Shown here piece by piece: positions 1 to 7,066 of a stretch of DNA of 12,356 nucleotides. The stretch covers positions 1 through 12,356 of the forward strand of contig CAMDZY010000038.1 in the NCBI GenBank assembly GCA_945910975.1, read 5' to 3'. The stretch comes from an uncultured Clostridia bacterium (GTDB lineage: Bacteria > Bacillota > Clostridia > Oscillospirales > Oscillospiraceae). A model generated the notes under the pieces. That model was not told the origin of the DNA. It was given only the letters and a program-made list of their open reading frames with translations, and made no database searches. Positions within the stretch are counted from its first letter, which is position 1; the number at the start of each line of letters is the position of its first letter. The position numbers and the translations under genes were made by a program.

Positions 1-1
1 T

Positions 2-1651
2 ACCGGCGTGTGCATCAATATGAAGCCCTCGTCGATTGCGGCTTTGACTGCAATCGTCGCGCTCTACCGCCCCGGCCCGATGGATTCCATCCCCAAATTT
101 ATTTCCAACAAGTTGCACCCGGAAACCATCCGCTATCAATGCCCGGAGCTGGAACCGATTTTGTCGGTCACCTACGGCTGCATTGTCTATCAGGAACAGG
201 TGATTGAAATTTTCCGCAAGCTGGGCGGCTATACGCTCGGACAGGCGGACAATATGCGCCGGGCGATCTCCAAAAAGAAGCAAAATGTAATTGTGGCCGA
301 ACGCAAGGCGTTTGTTTATGGCGATCAGGAACGCGGGATCCCCGGTGCGGTTGCCAACGGTATTTCCGAAACGGTCGCGCAGGCGATCTATGATGAAATT
401 CTGGATTTCGCCAACTACGCCTTCAACAAGGCACACGCAGTGTGCTATGCCAAGGTCGCCTTTGATACGGCGTATCTCAAATGTCACTATCCAAAACAGT
501 ATATGGCAGCGCTGATGACCTCTGTGCTGGATAACGCAACACAGGTTGCCAGTTACATTGCGGAGTGTAAGGATATGAACATTGCCGTGCTGCCGCCGGA
601 TATGAACCGGTCAGAGGACAAGTTCTCCGTGGAGGAGAGCGGCATCCGCTTTGGTTTGGCGGCGGTGAAAAGTATCGGCAAGAGCTTGATCCGACAGGTC
701 GTGGACGAGCGCAAAGCCAACGGCGTCTATACCTCGTTTGAGAATCTGTGCGACCGCCTGTATGAGTATAATGTCAACCGTCGCGCGGTGGAAAATTTGA
801 TCAAATGCGGCGCGATGGACTGCTTTGGTCTGTATCGTTCGCAGCTACTGCAAATCTATGAAACCGTACTGGATGCGGTAGCGGCGGCGCATAAACACAA
901 TGTGGAAGGGCAGATGGGTCTGTTCGACATGGGGGAACACGAGTCCATGCCGAATGTCGCCGTTCCGAACATTCAGGAACTGCCACGCCAGCAGTTGATG
1001 GCGATGGAAAAGGAAACCACCGGTCTTTACCTGTCCGGTCACCCGATGGATGAATACCGCGCGCTGCTCAAGCACACGCAGGTGGCGCTGATTGCAGATA
1101 TCATGCAGGCCTCGCAGACGCAGGATGCCCGCTATCAGGACGGACAAAATGTGCTCATCGCCGGCGTTGTGCAGTCGGTGAAGATGAAAACGACCCGCAA
1201 CAATTCCATGATGGCCTATGTGGTGTTGGAGGATGACACGGCATCGATTGAAATGCTGGTGTTTTCCAATACGCTCAGCCAGTACGGCAGCTATTTGCAG
1301 GAGAACGCGGCGGCAGTCGTCAACGGCCGAATCTCCATTCGCGACGAAAAAGAGCCGCAGTTGATTTTGAACCGCGCACGGCCAATTTCCGATTATGAGG
1401 GCGAAGTCGCCGCCGACCCGGAACCGATCGCACAGCCGATCAACCAAAAGCTGTGGCTGAAGCTGCCCGGTGAAGCCGACCCGGCCTATCGCAAGGTACG
1501 CGCTATTTTGAATATGTTCCCCGGTGCGGTGCAGGCCGTGTTATATTTCGCTGACACCAAAATTCGGCGGGGTGCGCAGTGCTCCGTTCGGCAGGATATG
1601 CTGCAGGAATTGAAAAATTTGCTGGGCGAAGGAAATGTGATAATAAAATAA
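2..1651 (+). CDS. dnaE: DNA polymerase III subunit alpha (DnaE), C-terminal part, 5' truncated by window edge
   Basis: This is the C-terminal ~549 residues of a replicative/lesion-tolerant DNA polymerase III alpha subunit; the PHP domain and much of the palm lie upstream of the window. The frame is open from base 2. Numbering from the GTG at base 8 (an internal codon, not a start), visible family signatures are LYRPGPM (19-25), YQEQV (61-65), the GGYTLGQAD/RRAISKKK block (73-91), and the FNKAHAVCYA block (139-148). A helix-hairpin-helix region follows (about 213-235). QMGLF at 302-306 fits the QxxLF beta-clamp-binding pentapeptide, SGHPMDEY is at 343-350, and an OB-fold lies at about 381-460. 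The C-terminus (TAA at 1649-1651) looks natural. Known from the family: Firmicutes usually carry PolC as well as DnaE, so DnaE here probably extends primers or assists PolC; that role is inferred. Confidence 0.97.
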   Translation, partial: TGVCINMKPSSIAALTAIVALYRPGPMDSIPKFISNKLHPETIRYQCPELEPILSVTYGCIVYQEQVIEIFRKLGGYTLGQADNMRRAISKKKQNVIVAERKAFVYGDQERGIPGAVANGISETVAQAIYDEILDFANYAFNKAHAVCYAKVAFDTAYLKCHYPKQYMAALMTSVLDNATQVASYIAECKDMNIAVLPPDMNRSEDKFSVEESGIRFGLAAVKSIGKSLIRQVVDERKANGVYTSFENLCDRLYEYNVNRRAVENLIKCGAMDCFGLYRSQLLQIYETVLDAVAAAHKHNVEGQMGLFDMGEHESMPNVAVPNIQELPRQQLMAMEKETTGLYLSGHPMDEYRALLKHTQVALIADIMQASQTQDARYQDGQNVLIAGVVQSVKMKTTRNNSMMAYVVLEDDTASIEMLVFSNTLSQYGSYLQENAAAVVNGRISIRDEKEPQLILNRARPISDYEGEVAADPEPIAQPINQKLWLKLPGEADPAYRKVRAILNMFPGAVQAVLYFADTKIRRGAQCSVRQDMLQELKNLLGEGNVIIK

Positions 1652-1679
1652 GAAAAATACTACCATTTTGAAAGATTTG

Positions 1680-1688
1680 TGCTATAAT
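1680..1688 (+). promoter_or_regulatory. Extended -10 promoter for the lipoprotein/two-component operon
   Basis: TATAAT at 1683-1688 is preceded by TG at 1680-1681 with one base between, an extended -10 element of the sigma-A type. No good -35 box is seen at the 16-18 base spacing (the sequence there is close to CTACCA at 1660-1665); a TTGAAA at 1668-1673 is too close (9 bases). Extended -10 promoters tolerate a poor -35. Transcription would start near 1695, leaving a ~40-base leader before the ATG at 1733. The element lies in the only gap (1652-1732) between dnaE and the following genes. Confidence 0.55.
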
Positions 1689-1732
1689 AAGATGCAAAGC
1701 TGCTTTTTGCGCGCAGAAAGGGTGAGAAATTC

Positions 1733-3040
1733 ATGAAGCGGCGTATTTTGGTCGGTATCCTTCCTGTTTTGCTGATTATTTTGCTTTCCGGCTGCTTCGT
1801 GCTTGACCCGGATGAGCTGTTGACGCTGCCCAAGCAGGCAGAGGATTATTACAATTTGCAGCAGGCCATCGATGAAGTGATGAAAGATGCTGAATACAGC
1901 GCACCCATCAGCGGCGAAAACCGTCAGGCGGTGCAGCTGAAGGATCTCGACGGGGATGGCAACAATGAAGCGGTTTTGTTTGCCAAAACTGAGGGTGAGC
2001 ATCCGCTGAAAATTTACGTTTTTAACCGGGTCGGCGCGGTATTTTCCGCTATTGCCTGCATGGAAGGGGACGGCATCAATTTCGACACGGTGCAGTTTTG
2101 CCAGATCGATGGGCAGGGCGGCCTGGAAATTGTGGTCAGCCGCCAGCTGAATGAGGGCGTCCCGCAGACACTGAGTGTTTACGCCACACAAGACAGTACC
2201 GTAACGGAATTGCTGAACATCAGCGACAACCGCTTTGTCGTAACGGATTTCAATGCGGACGGCGCGGAGGACATATTTGTTTTACACGCCGATGCAGCGC
2301 GGCAGGATGATTTTGCAGAGCTATATTTTTGGAAGGACAATGCGCTCTGCTGCGATTCCCTGTCGCTTCCCGGCACGGTGGCCGAAAGTGCGGTGAATCT
2401 GCAAGCCGGCAAGATTTCCGGTGAAATTCCCGCAGCGTTCGTCGCGGGGGCTCTGGACGAAACCGAACAGGCGGTATATGTATTTGCCCTGCAACAAGGG
2501 CGCTTGACGAATTTGACAGCAGAAAAACCGCTGCGGATCCCCGCTAATTGGAGCCTGATGGACATCGATGCCGACGGAGAGCTGGAATTGCCCCGGCTTC
2601 GTGCGGTATCGGCATTGGACAGCTCAGATGATACGAACGGAATTAAATTGGTGTGCTGGCAGGATATTGATGCCACAGGCACAGTTACCGACGGCTTTGT
2701 GAATCTGCACAACAGCGCCGAGCAATGGTATTTCACCTTGCCTGACTTTTGGCAGGAGAATCTGCTCCTTGCCACCCGACAGACCGGTGACTACAGTTGT
2801 ACCGCAATTTATCAAAAATCGTCTGCCGGCGACCCTGTACAGGTGCTTGCGCTTTATGCGTATAGCGGTGAGGATGGCGCGCAGTGGGCGACACAAGATG
2901 GCAGATTTTTACTTGGCAGCAGAGAAAATACCGTATACGCTGCAAAAATCACCGAAACTCCCGGTGCAGAAAGTTTGCGTGAGGATGCGGTGATGGCGCG
3001 GTTCCATCTGTTGCCGGATCAGATAACAGTTGTAAGCTAA
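1733..3040 (+). CDS. Predicted lipoprotein with FG-GAP/VCBS-like acidic repeats, function unknown
   Basis: I do not recognise a named gene. The 435-residue product starts with a basic n-region and hydrophobic stretch ending in a lipobox LLSGC, with lipidation expected at Cys21, so it should be anchored on the outer face of the cytoplasmic membrane. The ectodomain carries acidic loops of the D-x-[DN]-x-DG type followed by a hydrophobic strand: D71-L-D-G-D-G, ID at 125-126, D172-F-N-A-D-G and D277-I-D-A-D-G, plus a degenerate copy near 225. The ~50-residue spacing resembles FG-GAP/VCBS (integrin-like beta-propeller) proteins, where such loops often bind calcium. The start is supported by AAAGGGTG at 1717-1724. 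It is the first gene of the unit, 15 bases ahead of a response regulator gene, so an accessory role for the following sensor kinase is plausible but inferred. Confidence 0.85.
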   Translation: MKRRILVGILPVLLIILLSGCFVLDPDELLTLPKQAEDYYNLQQAIDEVMKDAEYSAPISGENRQAVQLKDLDGDGNNEAVLFAKTEGEHPLKIYVFNRVGAVFSAIACMEGDGINFDTVQFCQIDGQGGLEIVVSRQLNEGVPQTLSVYATQDSTVTELLNISDNRFVVTDFNADGAEDIFVLHADAARQDDFAELYFWKDNALCCDSLSLPGTVAESAVNLQAGKISGEIPAAFVAGALDETEQAVYVFALQQGRLTNLTAEKPLRIPANWSLMDIDADGELELPRLRAVSALDSSDDTNGIKLVCWQDIDATGTVTDGFVNLHNSAEQWYFTLPDFWQENLLLATRQTGDYSCTAIYQKSSAGDPVQVLALYAYSGEDGAQWATQDGRFLLGSRENTVYAAKITETPGAESLREDAVMARFHLLPDQITVVS

Positions 3041-3055
3041 AGGAGATTAAAACGC

Positions 3056-3742
3056 ATGAAAAAAGTGCTGATTCTTGAGGATGAAATCAGTATACGCAGC
3101 TTCGTGGTAATTAACCTCAGACGGGCGGGCTATGATGCGGTGGAAGCCGGCACCGGCGCCGAAGCTCTGGAACGCTTGAAGGAAGACCCCAACATTGGCG
3201 TGGCGATTTTGGACATTATGCTGCCCGATATCGACGGTTTTGAGGTTTGCCGCAATATCCGCGCTACCAATAAGACCATTGGCATCATTATGTTGACGGC
3301 GCGCACGCAGGAGATGGACAAGGTGACCGGCCTAATGACCGGTGCGGACGATTATGTTACCAAGCCGTTTTCCCCGGCGGAGCTGACGGCGCGGATCGAT
3401 GCGCTCTACCGCCGCGTTGACGGCGATACTCGCCCGGATTCTCAGGTGATTAACCAAGGCCCGTTTGTGCTGAATCTGCGCAACCGTACATTGGAAAAGA
3501 ACGAACACCGCATCAAGCTGACGCAGGTGGAGTTTGCAATTATTAAGCTGTTCATGCAAAACCCCGGTCGTGCCTTGTCCCGTGAGGATATTTTAACTGC
3601 GGTTTGGGGCAGAGATTATGACGGCGAATTGAAAATTGTGGATGTTAACATTCGCCGTTTGCGCATTAAAATTGAGGATGACACAACCAAACCCACCTAT
3701 ATTACCACCGTGTGGGGCTTTGGCTATAAGTGGGGGCTGTAA
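3056..3742 (+). CDS. OmpR/PhoB-family DNA-binding response regulator
   Basis: The 228-residue protein has a receiver domain (about 1-120) and a C-terminal winged-helix DNA-binding domain (about 133-228). The receiver has acidic pocket residues E8-D9, the phosphoacceptor D53 in LDIMLPD, the switch Thr81 in LTA, and the conserved Lys103 in KPF. The effector domain shows the usual LTQVEF recognition-helix lead-in, the RALSREDI segment and a VWGFGYKW C-terminal hairpin. AGGAG at 3041-3045 supports the ATG at 3056. It lies 15 bases after the lipoprotein gene and 3 bases before a histidine kinase gene, which is presumably its cognate partner. The family acts as phosphorylation-controlled dimers on tandem promoter sites; the regulon cannot be deduced here. 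The sequence does not justify naming it PhoP, WalR or another specific member. Confidence 0.95.
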   Translation: MKKVLILEDEISIRSFVVINLRRAGYDAVEAGTGAEALERLKEDPNIGVAILDIMLPDIDGFEVCRNIRATNKTIGIIMLTARTQEMDKVTGLMTGADDYVTKPFSPAELTARIDALYRRVDGDTRPDSQVINQGPFVLNLRNRTLEKNEHRIKLTQVEFAIIKLFMQNPGRALSREDILTAVWGRDYDGELKIVDVNIRRLRIKIEDDTTKPTYITTVWGFGYKWGL

Positions 3743-3745
3743 GGC

Positions 3746-5182
3746 GTGAAGAAGAAAACCGCCAAAAAGAAAAAAAGCGCCGGTCTGCAAAAAAAGTGGC
3801 TGCGCAATACGCTGGGCATAACCGGCACGTTGGTGCTGCTGATCGGGATGGCGGCCACCTTCGGGATTGCGATGCATTATTACTCCGGCATTCACTCCGA
3901 GCTGGAAGCAAAGGTCAAGGCAACGGCCGACTTTTTGAACAACAACATTGATCAAAGCAGCGCCGAGTTATATGTGGCCTGTAGCAATGCCGCCAGTAAT
4001 TTTGACGATAGAAGCATCATGGAGATGCAGTTTGTCGATGCGGATTTAAATCTGGTGTCCACCTCTTACGGACAAATTCCAAAATCTGTGATGGAAACCT
4101 CCGATTTAAAGCAGGCCATTCGAACCGGCAAACCGGCAGCCTTTCGCGGCACAAATCCCACAACCGGCGAACACGTCATGGCGGTTTCCAGTCCGGTCAT
4201 TTATAACGACGGAACGACAATCGGTGTGATTCGCTGCGTGACAAGTCTGCACTTGGCGGACAGGCAGATCATCCGCGTTGCAGGGATTTTGCTGGTCGTG
4301 GGTGTGCTGCTGCTGTTTATGGTGTATTTGATCAACCGCTATTTCATTCGCCGGATCCTGCTGCCGGTGGCGGATATCAGCGCGACCGCCAAGCGCATTG
4401 CAAACGGCAGCTACGGCGTGCAGATCCAGACGCATTATGACGATGAAATCGGAGAATTGGCGGAAACCATCAACGATATGTCCAACAAAATCAGCCAGTC
4501 GGAGAAGATACAAAGCGAGTTTATCTCCTCTGTGTCCCACGAGCTGCGCACGCCGCTGACGGCCATTTCCGGCTGGGCGGAAACGATTTTGCCCTCAGAG
4601 CAGATCGAACCTGCCATGACGCGGCGCGGCTTGGAAATTATTCTCCGCGAGTCCCACCGCCTGACGGATATGGTGGAGGAGCTACTCGAATTCACAAGGA
4701 TACAGGACGGACGGCTCACTTTAAATGTCGAAGTGGCGGACATTCGCTCGGAATTTGAAGACACCGTGTATATGTACGGCAACCGTCTGCGCCAAGAGGG
4801 AATCACGCTGGAATATTTGCCGAATGACGAGGTAATTCCGGAAATTCCCTGTGACGCCCGCCGCTTGCGGCAGGTATTCCTGAACATTTTGGACAATGCT
4901 GCCAAGCATGGCGGCTCCGGCAAGAAAATTACGGCAGAAATGAAGCAGGAGGGCGGCTACGTGGTCGTGCAGATCCGGGACTTTGGCCCCGGGATCCCGG
5001 AGGATGAAATTCCTCTGATCAAAAAGAAATTCTACAAGGGAAGCACGAAAACGCGCGGCAGCGGCATCGGGCTTGCCGTGTGCGAGGAAATTGTTACCAT
5101 GCACAATGGCACCTTGGACATCCGCAACGCCGAGGGCGGCGGCACTCTTGTAACAATTAGCCTGCCCATAGCGGAGGCATAG
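3746..5182 (+). CDS. Membrane sensor histidine kinase (HAMP-HisKA-HATPase_c)
   Basis: The 478-residue protein has a strongly lysine-rich cytoplasmic N-terminus (1-20), a first membrane helix (about 22-42), an extracellular sensor region (about 43-175) and a second helix (about 176-197). HAMP (about 199-250), HisKA with phospho-acceptor H265 in SHELRTP, and an HATPase_c domain follow. The ATPase domain shows the N box (N380, N384), the G1 box DFGPGIP (412-418) and the G2 box GSGIGLAV (438-445). The GTG at 3746 is the start: the same frame is closed by the response regulator's stop at 3740-3742, so only GGC and GTG lie between. A GGGGG tract at 3732-3736 may act as ribosome binding site. The extracellular part looks PAS/Cache-like in size, but its ligand is unknown. 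It should phosphorylate the response regulator encoded immediately upstream. Confidence 0.95.
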   Translation: MKKKTAKKKKSAGLQKKWLRNTLGITGTLVLLIGMAATFGIAMHYYSGIHSELEAKVKATADFLNNNIDQSSAELYVACSNAASNFDDRSIMEMQFVDADLNLVSTSYGQIPKSVMETSDLKQAIRTGKPAAFRGTNPTTGEHVMAVSSPVIYNDGTTIGVIRCVTSLHLADRQIIRVAGILLVVGVLLLFMVYLINRYFIRRILLPVADISATAKRIANGSYGVQIQTHYDDEIGELAETINDMSNKISQSEKIQSEFISSVSHELRTPLTAISGWAETILPSEQIEPAMTRRGLEIILRESHRLTDMVEELLEFTRIQDGRLTLNVEVADIRSEFEDTVYMYGNRLRQEGITLEYLPNDEVIPEIPCDARRLRQVFLNILDNAAKHGGSGKKITAEMKQEGGYVVVQIRDFGPGIPEDEIPLIKKKFYKGSTKTRGSGIGLAVCEEIVTMHNGTLDIRNAEGGGTLVTISLPIAEA

Positions 5183-5194
5183 CGAGGTTTTAAT

Positions 5195-6202
5195 ATGGCA
5201 AAAAAAGAAAATCCTGCCAGTCAGGAAAAATTTAAAACGATGATTGGTGGACAGGCGCTGATTGAAGGCATCATGATGCGCGGCCCGGAACGGCAATCGG
5301 TTGTGGTGCGCTCTAAGGGTGAGATGGTCACCAAGGTGGAGCCGGTCAAAAAGCCCAACAGAATCCCGTTTCTGCGCGGTATCATCAACTTTTTCGCATC
5401 CATGTTCAGCGGCGTGAAGGCACTGATTTATTCCGCAAACTTCTTTATTGACGAGGACGAGGAAGCGCAGCCGGAGCAGCCGTCCAAGCTGGACGCATGG
5501 TTGGAGAAAAAGCTCGGCTCGGAGAAGTTTGCGCAGGCAATTATCTACTTTTCCGTGTTCCTTGGCGTTTTGTTTTCCGTTGGACTGTTTTTTGCGCTGC
5601 CCATTCTGATTGGCGATGGACTTGAGGCGTGGCTTGGTATATCCGTGCTGGTGAAGAACCTGCTGGAAGGCGTGCTGCGAATTGCCATCTTCCTGATTTA
5701 TCTGATTTTGGTGTCCAGGATGAAGGACATGAAGCGCGTGTTTTCCTACCACGGCGCGGAGCACAAGACGATTCGCTGCTACGAAGCAAAACTACCCCTG
5801 ACTGTGGAAAATGTGCGCAAGCAGACCCGTATGCACCCGCGCTGCGGCACCAGCTTTATGTTTGTTGTGATTTTTATCTCCGTTCTGGTGTTTATCATCG
5901 CCAACGCGCTGCTGCTGAAAATATCGGCATTTGCCAGCCTGCGGGTGGAGCATCGTTTGGTTTATAACATCATCATTATGGCGCTGAAAATTTTTGTGCT
6001 GCTGCCAATCGTGGTTTCCGTCAGCTATGAGATCAACCGCATGGTCGGCCGGTATGATAACTGGTTCACCAGACTGTTGACGCTTCCCGGACTGTGGATG
6101 CAGAATTTTACCACCAGAGAGCCGGACGACAGCATGATGGAGTGCGCCATTGAAGCGCTGAAGCTGGTGATTCCGGAGCAAGAGGGAAGCGACGAATGGT
6201 AA
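5195..6202 (+). CDS. DUF1385 family membrane protein (YqhQ-type), function unknown
   Basis: The 335-residue protein belongs to DUF1385, the family of Bacillus subtilis YqhQ, which I know only as uncharacterised. Family hallmarks are GGQALIEGIMMRGP (18-31), FSYHGAEHKTI (183-193), with conserved H186, E189 and H190, and HPRCGTSF (214-221). The clustered His, Glu and Cys residues suggest a metal site, which is inference. About four membrane helices are visible, at roughly 114-139, 155-174, 221-245 and 256-280, with a conserved soluble N-terminus. A GCGAGG at 5182-5187 precedes the ATG at 5195. It begins 12 bases after the histidine kinase and overlaps prmC by 7 bases, so its expression is coupled to prmC. 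In other Firmicutes it is also often found near prmC or prfA, from general knowledge. Confidence 0.93.
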   Translation: MAKKENPASQEKFKTMIGGQALIEGIMMRGPERQSVVVRSKGEMVTKVEPVKKPNRIPFLRGIINFFASMFSGVKALIYSANFFIDEDEEAQPEQPSKLDAWLEKKLGSEKFAQAIIYFSVFLGVLFSVGLFFALPILIGDGLEAWLGISVLVKNLLEGVLRIAIFLIYLILVSRMKDMKRVFSYHGAEHKTIRCYEAKLPLTVENVRKQTRMHPRCGTSFMFVVIFISVLVFIIANALLLKISAFASLRVEHRLVYNIIIMALKIFVLLPIVVSVSYEINRMVGRYDNWFTRLLTLPGLWMQNFTTREPDDSMMECAIEALKLVIPEQEGSDEW

Positions 6203-7065
6203 GCACCTATGCCACCTTATACCAGCAGGCACGCCGGGCACTGCTGCCGCGCGAGGGCAGCATGGCGGCGAACACGGCAAGAGAATTGTTGTGTGCGGCT
6301 TCCGGTAAGCGTGCCGAGGAAATTATTGCGCAACGCGACATTTATGCGCCGGAAGCGACCTGCCGAAAAATGGCGGAATTTCTGCGCCGTGCGCTGCGGG
6401 ATGAACCGCTGGCGTACATATTGGGAGAATGGGATTTTTATGGCATGACCTTGCAAATCACGCCCGATGTCCTGATTCCCAGAGATGACACCATTGTGGT
6501 CACGGAACTGGCCATCCACTATGCGATGCATCTGGATCAAAACCCCCGTGTGCTGGATTTGTGTACCGGCTCCGGCTGTATCGGCTTGGCAGTGGCCAAG
6601 CGCGTGCGGGATGCCAGAGTCACGCTGGGCGACATTTCTCCGGCGGCACTGCGTGTGGCAAAGACAAACGTTCATGCGCAAAAGCTCTCCGGCCGCGTCA
6701 GTCCCGTCACGGTGGACGCCATGCAGCCTGCTGCAAAATTTTTGGGAACGTTTGACTTGATCGTTTCCAATCCTCCTTATGTGACAAAGGCGGAAATGCT
6801 GACGCTTCAGCCGTCCGTCCGCGAATACGAGCCGCCGCTGGCACTCGACGGCGGGGAGGATGGACTGGATTTTTATCGCGCAATTTTGGACAATTTTACA
6901 CCGGCACTCCGTCCGGGCGGCTTTGTCTGCTTCGAGTTTGGAATGGGACAGGAGCAATCTGTCTGCCAATTGCTGACGGAGCATGGCTACGAAGTGCTGG
7001 AACTGAAATCGGATACATCCGAAATAATTCGCGCTGTAGCGGCGCGAAAGAAAGAGGACGAATGA
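6196..7065 (+). CDS. prmC: Peptide chain release factor N5-glutamine methyltransferase PrmC
   Basis: PrmC transfers a methyl group from S-adenosylmethionine to the glutamine of the GGQ motif in release factors RF1 and RF2, which improves termination. The 289-residue length is normal. A helical N-terminal recognition domain (about 1-85) leads into the Rossmann methyltransferase domain, with SAM-binding motif I DLCTGSGCIGLAVA (121-134), the acidic residue D146 in GDIS and the catalytic-site NPPY (192-195). The usual IPRPET-like segment reads IPRDDT (94-99). Its ATG overlaps the last 7 bases of the DUF1385 gene, which indicates translational coupling. Unlike many bacteria, no prfA lies next to it; recA follows after one base. 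Confidence 0.95.
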   Translation: MVSTYATLYQQARRALLPREGSMAANTARELLCAASGKRAEEIIAQRDIYAPEATCRKMAEFLRRALRDEPLAYILGEWDFYGMTLQITPDVLIPRDDTIVVTELAIHYAMHLDQNPRVLDLCTGSGCIGLAVAKRVRDARVTLGDISPAALRVAKTNVHAQKLSGRVSPVTVDAMQPAAKFLGTFDLIVSNPPYVTKAEMLTLQPSVREYEPPLALDGGEDGLDFYRAILDNFTPALRPGGFVCFEFGMGQEQSVCQLLTEHGYEVLELKSDTSEIIRAVAARKKEDE

Positions 7066-7066
7066 T

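Noticed and set aside
298..315. CGAAC-containing stretch resembling a LexA half-site
   Set aside because: The second half-site GTTCG is absent at the required spacing and it lies inside dnaE coding sequence; other CGAAC occurrences in the window also lack the partner half.
1694..1710. GCAAA/TTTGC inverted repeat in the leader of the lipoprotein gene
   Set aside because: Only five pairs with a seven-base loop and no U-tract; too weak to call a terminator or regulatory site.
4721..5764. Long minus-strand open frame (347 codons) across the histidine kinase and DUF1385 genes
   Set aside because: It is antisense to two clear genes, lacks recognisable domains, and is rich in His, Gln, Arg and Asn, as expected for a shadow of GC-biased codons on the other strand.
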